In this document: positions 6,527 through 13,903 of the stretch, piece by piece | How the letters are laid out: every line of letters begins with the position of its first letter | Position numbering within the stretch: position 1 is the first letter of the stretch | Source of the DNA: Streptomyces niphimycinicus | GTDB taxonomy: Bacteria > Actinomycetota > Actinomycetes > Streptomycetales > Streptomycetaceae | Assembly (NCBI RefSeq): GCF_018883605.1 | Contig: NZ_JAHLEM010000236.1 | Location: 1-33,411 of the forward strand | DNA length: 33,411 nt | Direction: 5' to 3' | Position numbers and translations under genes: made by a program | The notes under the pieces: generated by a model | What the model was told of the DNA's origin: nothing | Database searches by the model: none | The model's input: only the letters and a program-made list of their open reading frames with translations

Positions 6527-8305
6527 TCAGATCCAGGTATCCAGCCACATGCGGGCACGCCAGGAGTCCATCGGCATCGTCTGCCCGGTGTAGAGCGGGA
6601 AGAAGTAGATGAAGTTCCAGATGATCAGCAGGACGAGCGCGCCCGAGCCGACCGCGCCGATCACCCGGCGGGTCTCGCTCGCCCCCGGTGGCCCCAGCAG
6701 CGCGCCGATCATCATCGCCACCGCCAGACACAGGAAGGGCACGAAGACGACGGCGTAGAAGGAGAAGATCGTCCGGTCCTGGTAGAGGAACCACGGCAGA
6801 TAGCCCGCCGCGATCCCGCACAGGATCGCGCCCGCCCGCCAGTCGCGCCGCAGCGCCCACCGGAACAGCAGATACAGCAGCGCGAAACAGGCCGCCCACC
6901 ACAGCAGCGGGGTGCCGAGCGCCAGCACCTCACGGGCGCACTTCTCGGCGGCGTCGGTGGGGCAGCCCTCCTGGCCGGCCCGCGGGGACTCGTAGAAGTA
7001 CGAGACCGGGCGGGACTGCACCATCCAGCTCCACGGATTGGACTGGTAGATATGCGGCGAGTCCAGGTTGACGTGGAACTGGTAGACCTCGGTCTCGTAG
7101 TGCCACAGGCTGCGCAGCGGGTTGAGCAGCCAGTCGAAGGTGCCGCCGGTGCCGTAGCCGCCGCCGTCCGGCTTCCCCGATTCGGCCCAGTGGCGGAAGT
7201 AGCCGCTGTGCTGCCAGCCGCGCCTCCGGTCGAAGGTGCCGCTCGCGGTGAACCAGCCCGACCAGGAGGCGATGTACGTGACGATCGCCACAGGCACCAG
7301 CGAGAGGAACGCCCAGCCCAGATCGCGCCGCAGCACCGCCAGGTAGGGGCGCGGGGCGCCCGCCGTACGGCGGGCGCCCACGTCCCACAGGACGGCCATC
7401 AGGCCGAAGGCCGCCAGCACATACAGCCCGTTCCACTTGGTGCCGATGGCCAGGCCCAGCAGCACCCCGGCCGCGATCCGCCACGGCCGCGCGCCCAGCT
7501 TCAGGCCCCGGGCGACCGCCGGATCCGGCCGCGGTGTGCCGTCCTCACCGGCCGGCAGCGCCGCCGCCAGCCTGGCGCGGGTCTGGTCCCGGTCGACGAG
7601 CAGACAGCCGAAGGCGGCCAGCACGAAGAACATCAGGACCAGGTCGAGCAGCGCCGTGCGGCTCATCACATAGTGCAGCCCGTCCACGGCCATCAGCGCG
7701 CCCGCCAGACAGCCGAGGAACGTCGACCGGAACAGCCGCCGCCCGATCCGGCACAGCATCAGCACCGAGACCGTGCCGAGCAGCGCGACCATGAAGCGCC
7801 AGCCGAACGGGTGCAGCCCGAAGAGCTGCTCGCCGAGCCCGATCACCCACTTGCCCACCGGCGGGTGCACCACATACGAGGCCGCGTCGCTGAGCGGGAT
7901 GTGCTGCGGGGTCTCCAGGATCCGGTCGTTGGCGGCTTTCGGCCAGGTGCCCTCGTAGCCGTACTCCCAGATCGACCAGGCGTCCTTGGCGTAATACGTC
8001 TCGTCGAATATGACGTTGTCCGGGCTGCCCAGATGCCAGAAACGGGTCAGCCCGGCGCACAGCGCGACCAGCAGCGGCCCGCCCCAGCCGCTCCAGCGGG
8101 CGATTCTGGCCGCCGCCGAGGGGGTCGCGCCGAAGACCTCCCAGAGCCGGGTGCCCGGCTCCGCGTACGGCGGGACCAGCCGCTCCCGTACGCCGGGCCT
8201 GGCCTGGCCCGCGTATCCGAAGCGGCGCAGCCGGCGCTGCCAGGCCGGCTGCTGCTGGCCGGTGGCTTTGCCCGGCTGGGCGTGGGTCGCGGTGTCACTG
8301 GTCAC
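6527..8305 (-). CDS. pmt: Dolichyl-phosphate-mannose-type protein O-mannosyltransferase (PMT, GT39)
   Basis: A 592-aa multi-membrane-spanning glycosyltransferase. The extracytoplasmic first loop has the catalytic Asp-Glu pair in NVIFDETYYAKDAW (D101, E102), followed by the HPPVGKWVIGLGE motif and about ten more hydrophobic helices, typical of GT39/PMT_2. It transfers mannose from polyprenyl-phosphate-mannose to Ser/Thr of exported proteins. In S. coelicolor the homologue is required for protein O-glycosylation and for infection by phage phiC31 (knowledge from that species). The start is GTG at 8305: upstream in-frame sequence only runs through DNA antisense to rsmI, and a nearby ATG (8313) is out of frame. 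It is divergent from rsmI with 138 bp between, as in other Streptomyces. Confidence 0.93.
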   Translation of the reverse strand: MTSDTATHAQPGKATGQQQPAWQRRLRRFGYAGQARPGVRERLVPPYAEPGTRLWEVFGATPSAAARIARWSGWGGPLLVALCAGLTRFWHLGSPDNVIFDETYYAKDAWSIWEYGYEGTWPKAANDRILETPQHIPLSDAASYVVHPPVGKWVIGLGEQLFGLHPFGWRFMVALLGTVSVLMLCRIGRRLFRSTFLGCLAGALMAVDGLHYVMSRTALLDLVLMFFVLAAFGCLLVDRDQTRARLAAALPAGEDGTPRPDPAVARGLKLGARPWRIAAGVLLGLAIGTKWNGLYVLAAFGLMAVLWDVGARRTAGAPRPYLAVLRRDLGWAFLSLVPVAIVTYIASWSGWFTASGTFDRRRGWQHSGYFRHWAESGKPDGGGYGTGGTFDWLLNPLRSLWHYETEVYQFHVNLDSPHIYQSNPWSWMVQSRPVSYFYESPRAGQEGCPTDAAEKCAREVLALGTPLLWWAACFALLYLLFRWALRRDWRAGAILCGIAAGYLPWFLYQDRTIFSFYAVVFVPFLCLAVAMMIGALLGPPGASETRRVIGAVGSGALVLLIIWNFIYFFPLYTGQTMPMDSWRARMWLDTWI

Positions 8306-8350
8306 CGGGCCATCGTAGGGAAGGGGTCTGTGAGTGTGGTGGGCAAAGGC

Positions 8351-8384
8351 GCCGAACCGGGGATTCGCGCGGCGAACCGGGGAT
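8351..8384. repeat. Direct repeat in the PMT-rsmI divergent promoter region
   Basis: GCCGAACCGGGGAT (8351-8364) and GGCGAACCGGGGAT (8371-8384) differ by one base and are spaced exactly 20 bp, two helical turns. This could be a binding site for a dimer on one DNA face, or a simple duplication. Confidence 0.4.
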
Positions 8385-8443
8385 CGCTGCCCGGGGCGGC
8401 GGGCGCGCGGGGCCCGCCGCGGGCGGCTGCGAGGATGGTGGGC

Positions 8444-9319
8444 GTGACTGGAACGCTCGTACTGGCAGGGACCCCCATCGGCGACACGGCGGACGCGCCC
8501 CCGAGGCTGGCCGCCGAACTCATGGCCGCCGACGTGATCGCCGCCGAGGACACCCGGCGGCTGCGCCGCCTCACCCAGGCCCTGGATGTGCGCCCGGCCG
8601 CCCGGGTGGTGTCCTATTTCGAGGGCAACGAGTCGGCCCGCACGCCCGAGCTGGTCGAGTCGCTGGCCGAGGGCGCCCGGGTGCTGCTGGTCACCGACGC
8701 GGGCATGCCGTCGGTCTCCGACCCCGGCTACCGCCTGGTCGCCGCCGCCGTGGAGCGCGGAATCACCGTCACCGCCGTGCCCGGCCCGTCCGCGGTGCTC
8801 ACCGCCCTGGCCGTGTCCGGGCTGCCGGTGGACCGCTTCTGCTTCGAGGGGTTCCCGCCGCGCAAGGCGGGGGAGCGGCTGAGCCGGCTGCGCGAGGTCG
8901 CCGACGAGCGCCGCACCCTGGTCTGGTTCGAGGCCCCGCACCGGCTGGACGACACCCTGGCGGCCATGGCCGAGGTGTTCGGCCCGGACCGCCGCGCCGC
9001 GGTGTGCCGCGAGCTGACCAAGACGTACGAGGAGGTGCGGCGCGGCCCGCTGGCGGAGCTGGCCGCCTGGGCGGCGGAGGGCGTACGCGGCGAGATCACC
9101 ATCGTCGTCGAGGGCGCCCCCGCGCCCGGCCCCGAGGAGGCGGGCCCCGCCGAGCTGGCCCGCCGGGTCGCGGTGCGCGAGGAGGCCGGTGAGCGCCGTA
9201 AGGAGGCCATCGCGGCGGTGGCGCAGGAGGCCGGGCTGCCCAAACGGCAGGTGTTCGATGCCGTGGTGGCGGCGAAGAACGCGCCGGGAAGCGCGCCACG
9301 AGAAGGTAAAGCACCGTAG
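8444..9319 (+). CDS. rsmI: 16S rRNA (cytidine(1402)-2'-O)-methyltransferase
   Basis: A 291-aa SAM-dependent tetrapyrrole-methylase-fold enzyme that 2'-O-methylates C1402 in the decoding centre of 16S rRNA. Visible motifs are LVLAGTPIGD at the N-terminus, AAEDTRRLRRL, the LLVTDAGMPSVSDPGYRLV segment, VPGPSAVLTALAVSGLP and FEGFPPRK, all diagnostic of RsmI. The C-terminal AVAQEAGLPKRQVFDAV is the family's small helical tail. GTG at 8444 is preferred to ATG at 8435 because GAGGA (8431-8435) is correctly spaced only for 8444 and because relatives begin MTGTLVLAGTP. Confidence 0.95.
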   Translation: MTGTLVLAGTPIGDTADAPPRLAAELMAADVIAAEDTRRLRRLTQALDVRPAARVVSYFEGNESARTPELVESLAEGARVLLVTDAGMPSVSDPGYRLVAAAVERGITVTAVPGPSAVLTALAVSGLPVDRFCFEGFPPRKAGERLSRLREVADERRTLVWFEAPHRLDDTLAAMAEVFGPDRRAAVCRELTKTYEEVRRGPLAELAAWAAEGVRGEITIVVEGAPAPGPEEAGPAELARRVAVREEAGERRKEAIAAVAQEAGLPKRQVFDAVVAAKNAPGSAPREGKAP

Positions 9320-9477
9320 CGAAAAGCAAAGCTCAGGTTAGTAGCCGGGAAGCTGCGTGCCGGTTTTGGGAAGGCCGGTGCCAAATCTCGCTCAAAGAGC
9401 GGGAAGAGCCGATGCGGCAGCGCCGGGAAAGGCGTCCACTGGGTGTGGAAGACCTGGGGCGATCCCATCCCGGAAGA

Positions 9478-9500
9478 CTTGTCCTGTGTGACAAGAGGAG
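9478..9500 (+). promoter_or_regulatory. Hairpin abutting the ribosome-binding site of the CxxC-protein gene
   Basis: CTTGTC (9478-9483) and GACAAG (9490-9495) form a 6-bp stem with a 6-nt loop, and the SD GAGGAG begins at 9495, the last base of the stem. This could influence ribosome access. It may equally be accidental. Confidence 0.35.
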
Positions 9501-9505
9501 CTGCC

Positions 9506-10009
9506 ATGAGCGATATAGCGGGAACCTCGAGCGGTGCTCATCCGATTGCCGCCCACACCCCCTCCGCCGGGCCCGGCGAGGTGGCCCACGAGGCGTACGC
9601 CTTCGCCTGCATGAAGTGCGGGCACGGCTGGGAGCGGTCGTACGACATCGAACACCACGTGGACGGCGAGGGCCGGGCCTTCGTCGTCTACTTCACCGAC
9701 GGCCTGCGCGTCCCGTCCCCGCTGACGAGCCCCGACTGCGTCAACTGTGGTGCGCATCTGGTACGGATCATGCGCTCGGGGCAGGTCTCCTCGGTCCTGG
9801 AGAGTGCGCGGCGCGGGAGGCCGCACACCGCCCGGGGCCCCGAGGCGGGCACTGGCGCGACGGAGGGGACGGACGGGGCGGACGGGGCGGCCGCCGGGAC
9901 GGGCACCGGGGCGGATGGCGCACCGGAAAATGAGGGCCCCGCGCGACGCCGTGCGCACCATTGGCATCTGGCGAATCTGCTGCACCCCTTTCAGCACCAC
10001 CGCGACTGA
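9506..10009 (+). CDS. Conserved protein with two CxxC motifs (zinc-ribbon-like)
   Basis: A 167-aa protein. The central part (about residues 28-95) carries CMKCG (C35, C38) and CVNCG (C78, C81), a likely four-Cys zinc site, within YAFACMKCGHGWERSYDIEH. The C-terminal half (residues 105-145) is low-complexity Gly/Ala/Thr/Glu, ending in a His-rich tail (HHWHLANLLHPFQHHRD). ATG at 9506 has GAGGAG 5 nt upstream. A homologue sits between rsmI and tatD in other Streptomyces as I remember; no function is known to me. Metal binding is inferred from the cysteines. Confidence 0.8.
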   Translation: MSDIAGTSSGAHPIAAHTPSAGPGEVAHEAYAFACMKCGHGWERSYDIEHHVDGEGRAFVVYFTDGLRVPSPLTSPDCVNCGAHLVRIMRSGQVSSVLESARRGRPHTARGPEAGTGATEGTDGADGAAAGTGTGADGAPENEGPARRRAHHWHLANLLHPFQHHRD

Positions 10010-10020
10010 GTAGGTTCCGG

Positions 10021-10085
10021 TTCATATGAGCTGTTTCACATGAGCGGGTTCACATCAGCGCGTTCACATGAGCGGTTCACATGAG
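10021..10085. repeat. 14-bp tandem repeat (TTCACATGAG core), five copies
   Basis: The core TTCACATGAG occurs at 10035, 10063 and 10076, with one-base variants at 10021 (TTCATATGAG) and 10049 (TTCACATCAG). Start spacings are 14, 14, 14 and 13 bp. A weaker relative (TCAACTGAGCGG) follows near 10097. The array fills the gap between the CxxC gene and the tatD promoter. Confidence 0.85.
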
Positions 10086-10118
10086 CCGGGCGCGGGTCAA
10101 CTGAGCGGCCGGACGCGA

Positions 10119-10149
10119 TTCACCGTACATTCACCGGGATTCATAGAAT
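10119..10149 (+). promoter_or_regulatory. Candidate leaderless promoter of tatD
   Basis: TAGAAT (10144-10149) lies 7 nt before the tatD ATG, with TTCACC (10119-10124) 19 nt upstream of it. No Shine-Dalgarno is present before the ATG. Together these suggest that transcription begins at or next to the start codon, as is common in Streptomyces. Confidence 0.5.
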
Positions 10150-10156
10150 CGCGACC

Positions 10157-11098
10157 ATGGTGAAAACAGCATCGACCCCCGGCGGCAGTGGCAAGGCGAG
10201 TGGCGCGCAAAAGGAAAAGGACGCGCCCCCGCCGCCGCCGGAGCCCCTGCGGGTCCCGGTCGCCGATTCCCACACCCACCTGGACATGCAGTCGGGCACC
10301 GTCGAGGAGGCGCTGGCCAAGGCCGCCTCGGTCGGCGTGACGACCGTCGTCCAGGTGGGATGTGATCTGGCCGGGTCCCGGTGGGCGGCCGAGACCGCGG
10401 CGGCCCACGAGAGCGTCTGGGCCACCGTGGCCCTGCACCCCAATGAGGCGCCCCGCATCGTCCTCGGCACACCCCCTTCTGGGGGGCAAGCCCCCCAGAC
10501 CGCCCGCGACGGCTGGGCGCGGCAGCCCGGCGGCGACGCCGCCCTGGACGTGGCCCTCGACCAGATAGCGACCCTCGCCGCCCTGCCCCAGGTGCGGGGC
10601 GTGGGCGAGACCGGCCTCGACTACTTCCGCACCGGCCCCGAGGGCATGGCCGCCCAGGAGCGCTCGTTCCGCCGCCACATCGCCATCGCCAAGGAACACG
10701 GCAAGGCGCTGGTCATCCACGACCGCGAGGCCCACGACGATGTGCTGCGGGTGCTCGCCGAGGAGGGCGCGCCCGACACCGTCGTCTTCCACTGCTACTC
10801 CGGCGACGCGGCCATGGCGAAGATCTGCGCCGAGCGCGGCTACTACATGTCGTTCGCGGGCAACGTCACCTTCAAGAACGCCCAGCCGCTGCGCGACGCC
10901 CTCGCCGTCGCCCCGCTCGACCTCGTCCTCGTCGAGACCGACGCGCCGTTCCTGACCCCCGTCCCCTACCGCGGACGGCCTAACGCTCCGTATCTGATTC
11001 CGCTCACCCTGCGGGCCATGGCCGAGGTCAAGGGCGTCCCCGAGGACACTCTGGCGACCGCCGTGGCGGCCAATACGGCGCGCGTCTTCGGCTATTGA
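10157..11098 (+). CDS. tatD: TatD-family metal-dependent hydrolase (DNase)
   Basis: A 313-aa TIM-barrel hydrolase. Metal ligands are visible: HTH (H39, H41 in ADSHTHLDM), Glu in VGETGLDYF, His in ALVIHDREAH, His in VVFHCYSG, and the terminal Asp in LVETDAPFL. TatD proteins are 3'-5' exonucleases or D-aminoacylases acting in DNA repair or turnover. The N-terminal 30 residues are a Pro/Lys-rich extension (PPPPPEP). Between ALHPNEAPRIVLG and the next conserved helix the protein has an insertion (residues about 105-115, TPPSGGQAPQT) encoded by a hairpin-forming GC repeat at 10471-10500. The reading frame is kept. Confidence 0.93.
   Translation: MVKTASTPGGSGKASGAQKEKDAPPPPPEPLRVPVADSHTHLDMQSGTVEEALAKAASVGVTTVVQVGCDLAGSRWAAETAAAHESVWATVALHPNEAPRIVLGTPPSGGQAPQTARDGWARQPGGDAALDVALDQIATLAALPQVRGVGETGLDYFRTGPEGMAAQERSFRRHIAIAKEHGKALVIHDREAHDDVLRVLAEEGAPDTVVFHCYSGDAAMAKICAERGYYMSFAGNVTFKNAQPLRDALAVAPLDLVLVETDAPFLTPVPYRGRPNAPYLIPLTLRAMAEVKGVPEDTLATAVAANTARVFGY
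10479..10498. repeat. Dispersed-type hairpin repeat inside tatD
   Basis: CTGGGGGGC (10479-10487) and GCCCCCCAG (10490-10498) form a near-perfect palindrome. The same type of G6/C6 hairpin is a common intergenic repeat in Streptomyces (from memory), and a similar one is in this window at 13701-13715. Here it lies in coding sequence and adds residues in frame. Confidence 0.6.
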
Positions 11099-11168
11099 GG
11101 GCGCGGCGGTGCCCAGTGAGAGGCGGTGGCGATCCGGCGCAACTGATCACACTGCGTGATGAATTCGC

Positions 11169-11198
11169 TTTGGAGAGTCACCCCCACTCCGCTACAGT
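11169..11198 (+). promoter_or_regulatory. Candidate rpfB promoter
   Basis: TTGGAG (11169-11174) and TACAGT (11193-11198) are 18 nt apart, a good match to the main-sigma consensus, 55 nt before the GTG. An imperfect palindrome ATCAC-N5-GTGAT (11146-11160) lies just upstream of the -35 and may be an operator. Confidence 0.55.
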
Positions 11199-11252
11199 CC
11201 CGGACTCAACGCCCTGACCAGTGGACTTGTGGAGTGTTACGGGAGTGTTCTT

Positions 11253-12428
11253 GTGAGCCGTAGGGGCAGCCACCGCGTCTCGGGCGGCCGAGCCGCCGCC
11301 CGCCGAGCCGCCCGCCGCGGCACCACCGGCCGGACCGACCCGATGCGCCGGCTGCTGCCACAGGCGATGGTGGTCGCCGCGCTGGCGGGCGGCACCTCCG
11401 CCTTCGTCGCCCAGGACAAGGCCGTACGGCTCAGCGTGGACGGCGACGCGCGCACCCTGCACACCTACGCCGACGACGTGGGCGAGCTGCTGGCGGACCA
11501 GGACGTCCGCGTCGGCGAGCACGACATCGTCGCCCCCGCGCCCGGGGAGCGGCTCGCCAACGGCGACGAGATCGCCGTCCGCTACGGCCGACCGGTCACC
11601 CTCACCCTCGACGGGGAGCGCCGCCGGGTGTGGACCACCGCCCACACGGTTGACGGCGCACTGCGCCAACTGGGCGTACGTGCCGAGGGCGCGTACCTCT
11701 CCGCCTCCCGCTCCGCCGCCATCACCAGCCGCGGCCTGCTGCTGCACGTGCGCACCGAGCGCACCGTCACCTTCCTCGCCGACGGACGCGAACACACCAT
11801 CCGTACGAACGCGGCCACCGTCGGCGAGGCCCTCGCCGCCACCGGGCTCACCCTGCGCGGCCAGGACACCACCTCCGTCCCCCAGGACAGCTTCCCGCGC
11901 GACGGCCAGATGGTGACGGTGATGCGGATCACCGGCGGCAAGGAGGTCCGCGACGAGCCGGTGCCCTTCACCACCGTCCGCCGCGCCGACCCCACCCTCC
12001 CCAAGGGCACCGAACTCGTGGAACGGCCCGGCGAACCGGGCACGCTGCGCACCAGCTACCGGGTGCGCAGCGTCAACGGCGTACGGCAGCGGCCCCGGAA
12101 GATCCGCAGCGAGATCGTCAAGCCGCCGGTGGCCCGGATCGTGCGGGTCGGCACCATGACCGTGCCCGCCCGGGTCGGCGGCCCGGCGGACGGGCTCAAC
12201 TGGCGGGCGATGGCGCGCTGCGAATCGGGCGGCCGGGCGGACGCGGTCGACGGCTCCGGCCGCTACGGCGGCCTCTACCAGCTCGACCAGGGCACCTGGC
12301 ACGACCTCGGCGGCCACGGCCGCCCCCAGGACGCGCCCGCGGCCGAACAGACGTACCGCGCCAAGAAGCTCTACCAGCAGCGCGGTACCGGGCCGTGGCC
12401 GACGTGCGGGCGCAAGCTCCACCACTAG
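11253..12428 (+). CDS. rpfB: Resuscitation-promoting factor RpfB-type peptidoglycan hydrolase
   Basis: A 391-aa secreted or membrane-anchored muralytic enzyme. Order: an Arg-rich N-terminus, one hydrophobic segment (about residues 32-52, LLPQAMVVAALAGGTSAFVA), three DUF348/YabE ubiquitin-like repeats (about 58-100, 113-155, 168-210), a G5 domain (about 218-295), and a C-terminal RPF lysozyme-like domain starting LNWRAMARCESGG with catalytic Glu324 in CESG. Rpf proteins cleave peptidoglycan glycan strands and promote spore germination or exit from dormancy. GTG at 11253 has GGGAG 7 nt upstream; a GTG at 11229 is in frame but lacks an SD. No c-di-AMP riboswitch of the type known before rpfA was recognised. 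Confidence 0.93.
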   Translation: MSRRGSHRVSGGRAAARRAARRGTTGRTDPMRRLLPQAMVVAALAGGTSAFVAQDKAVRLSVDGDARTLHTYADDVGELLADQDVRVGEHDIVAPAPGERLANGDEIAVRYGRPVTLTLDGERRRVWTTAHTVDGALRQLGVRAEGAYLSASRSAAITSRGLLLHVRTERTVTFLADGREHTIRTNAATVGEALAATGLTLRGQDTTSVPQDSFPRDGQMVTVMRITGGKEVRDEPVPFTTVRRADPTLPKGTELVERPGEPGTLRTSYRVRSVNGVRQRPRKIRSEIVKPPVARIVRVGTMTVPARVGGPADGLNWRAMARCESGGRADAVDGSGRYGGLYQLDQGTWHDLGGHGRPQDAPAAEQTYRAKKLYQQRGTGPWPTCGRKLHH

Positions 12429-12548
12429 GGCGGGGGCTCGCCCCGGCCCAGGGTCCTTCTGACGGTGGGAGGTGCCCCGGCCGATGACGGGCACCCAAGC
12501 CCGGGGACGCCCTGTCCGTCCGTGAACCGGGGCCCTGAAGAGCGGCCG

Positions 12549-12554
12549 TAAACT
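12549..12554 (+). promoter_or_regulatory. Possible -10 element for leaderless rsmA
   Basis: TAAACT lies 6 nt before the rsmA GTG at 12561, and no Shine-Dalgarno is present in the gap. This suggests a leaderless transcript. No convincing -35 at 17-19 nt was found. Confidence 0.35.
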
Positions 12555-12560
12555 TCCCGG

Positions 12561-13430
12561 GTGAGCTCCACCGATCCCGATGTCCTGCTCGGCCCCGCCG
12601 ACATCCGCTCCCTCGCGGCGCGGCTCGGCGTACGCCCGACCAAGCAGCGCGGCCAGAACTTCGTCATCGACGCCAATACGGTCCGCCGGATCGTCCGGAC
12701 CGCCGGGGTGCGCCCCGAGGACGTGGTCGTCGAGGTCGGCCCCGGGCTCGGCTCGCTGACCCTCGCGCTGCTGGAGGCCGCCGACCGGGTCACCGCCGTG
12801 GAGATCGACGACGTTCTCGCCGCCGCCCTTCCCGCGACCGTCGAGGCCCGGCTGCCGCACCGCGCCGACCACTTCGCGCTGGTGCACCGCGACGCCCTGC
12901 GGGTGACCGAACTGCCGGGCCCCGCCCCGACCACCCTGGTCGCCAACCTGCCCTACAACGTCGCCGTGCCCGTGCTGCTCCATATGCTCGGGCGCTTCCC
13001 GACCATCGAGCGGACCCTGGTCATGGTCCAGGCCGAGGTCGCCGACCGGCTCGCCGCCCCACCCGGCTCCAAGGTCTACGGCGTCCCCTCCGTGAAGGCC
13101 GCCTGGTACGCCCACGTCAAGCGCGCGGGTGCGATCGGCCGCAACGTCTTCTGGCCCGCGCCGAATGTCGACTCCGGCCTGGTCTCGCTGATACGCCGGG
13201 ACGAGCCCCTGCGCACCACTGCCACCCGGGACCAGGTCTTCGCGGTCGTCGACGCGGCGTTCGCCCAGCGCCGTAAGACCCTTCGGGCGGCGCTCGCGGG
13301 GTGGGCCGGGTCGGCGGGGGCGGCGGAGGAGGCACTGAAGGCCGCCGGGGTCTCGCCGCAGGCGCGCGGCGAATCGCTGACGGTGGAGGACTTCGCGGCG
13401 ATCGCCGAACACGGGCCTGCGGCGGCCTGA
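12561..13430 (+). CDS. rsmA: 16S rRNA (adenine(1518)-N6/adenine(1519)-N6)-dimethyltransferase
   Basis: A 289-aa KsgA/RsmA enzyme that dimethylates two adjacent adenines in helix 45 of 16S rRNA late in small-subunit assembly. Motifs seen are KQRGQNFVID at the N-terminus (family consensus LGQNF), the SAM-binding VVVEVGPGLGSLTLALLEA (about residues 55-73), VEID at the end of the next strand, and the catalytic NLPY (N129-Y132). The C-terminal helical domain has FAQRRKTLRAAL. Length and motifs are normal. It is followed by a large palindromic spacer, then ispE; with rpfB upstream this is the conserved rpfB-rsmA-ispE order. Confidence 0.95.
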   Translation: MSSTDPDVLLGPADIRSLAARLGVRPTKQRGQNFVIDANTVRRIVRTAGVRPEDVVVEVGPGLGSLTLALLEAADRVTAVEIDDVLAAALPATVEARLPHRADHFALVHRDALRVTELPGPAPTTLVANLPYNVAVPVLLHMLGRFPTIERTLVMVQAEVADRLAAPPGSKVYGVPSVKAAWYAHVKRAGAIGRNVFWPAPNVDSGLVSLIRRDEPLRTTATRDQVFAVVDAAFAQRRKTLRAALAGWAGSAGAAEEALKAAGVSPQARGESLTVEDFAAIAEHGPAAA

Positions 13431-13443
13431 CTCCACCCGACGC

Positions 13444-13816
13444 GCCTGCGGCGGGCCCCTTCCCCACCCCGCCCCTACCCGAGCGGGGGCTGCGCCCCCA
13501 CACCCCGCCGGGGCTCCGCCCCGGACCCCGCTCCTCAATCGCCGGAGGGGCTGGATAGCGGGGCATCTTCGCCCCGGACTCCGTTCCTCAATCGCCGGGG
13601 CGGTTGGGTAGTGGGGCGCCTTCGCCCCGGACTCCGTTTCGCCGGGGCGCTGCTCCCGTACCTCCGCGCCCTCGCCGGGCTCCGCCCTGGACCCCGTTTC
13701 GGGGGCAAAGCCCCCTGAGCGGGGCCACCCAGCCCCTCCGGCGATTGAGGAGCGGGGTCCGGGGCGGAGCCCCGGTTACGGGAAGGGGCGGGGTGGGGAA
13801 CGAGCCCGCCGCAGGC
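13444..13816. repeat. 373-bp near-palindromic repeat cluster between rsmA and ispE
   Basis: This fills most of the 473-bp rsmA-ispE gap, which has no gene. Outer arms 13444-13481 and 13779-13816 are reverse complements at 35 of 38 positions. Inner arms 13508-13554 and 13729-13775 are reverse complements over 47 bp without a mismatch that I can see. The 174-bp centre holds diverged copies of the same unit (GGGGC-n-TTCGCCCCGGACTCCG at about 13560 and 13612, and a GGGCTCCGCCCTGGACCCCG copy at about 13675). Small hairpins lie at 13485-13499 and 13701-13715. The unit resembles the dispersed GC-rich repeats frequent in Streptomyces spacers. It probably terminates rsmA transcription. Confidence 0.88.
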
Positions 13817-13903
13817 CCACCCGCCCCGGCCCACCCCCGCAGACCCACCCCCTAGGCGGGACAATGGCCGCACCCGAAACACCGACCCGCCCCAAGGAGC
13901 CCC

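Noticed and set aside
4548..6593. A 681-codon open frame on the plus strand opposite the PBP gene
   Set aside because: It is antisense to a PBP with intact SxxK, SxN and KTG motifs, has Arg/Gly/Leu-biased composition and no family features. Long antisense frames are normal in DNA with G/C third positions.
7052..9319. A 755-codon plus-strand frame apparently fusing a long N-terminal part to RsmI
   Set aside because: The upstream portion runs antisense through the PMT gene. The RsmI family start and an SD place the real start at 8444.
11099..11252. c-di-AMP (ydaO-type) riboswitch before rpfB
   Set aside because: The leader is too short and lacks the conserved segments; a simple promoter at 11169-11198 explains the region.
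11178..13538. A 786-codon minus-strand frame opposite rpfB and rsmA
   Set aside because: Antisense to two well-supported genes, with no recognisable domain.
13444..13816. Insertion sequence or MITE with terminal inverted repeats
   Set aside because: No transposase and no target-site duplication were found at the ends, and the internal sequence is the same repeat unit rather than unique element DNA. Kept as a repeat cluster.
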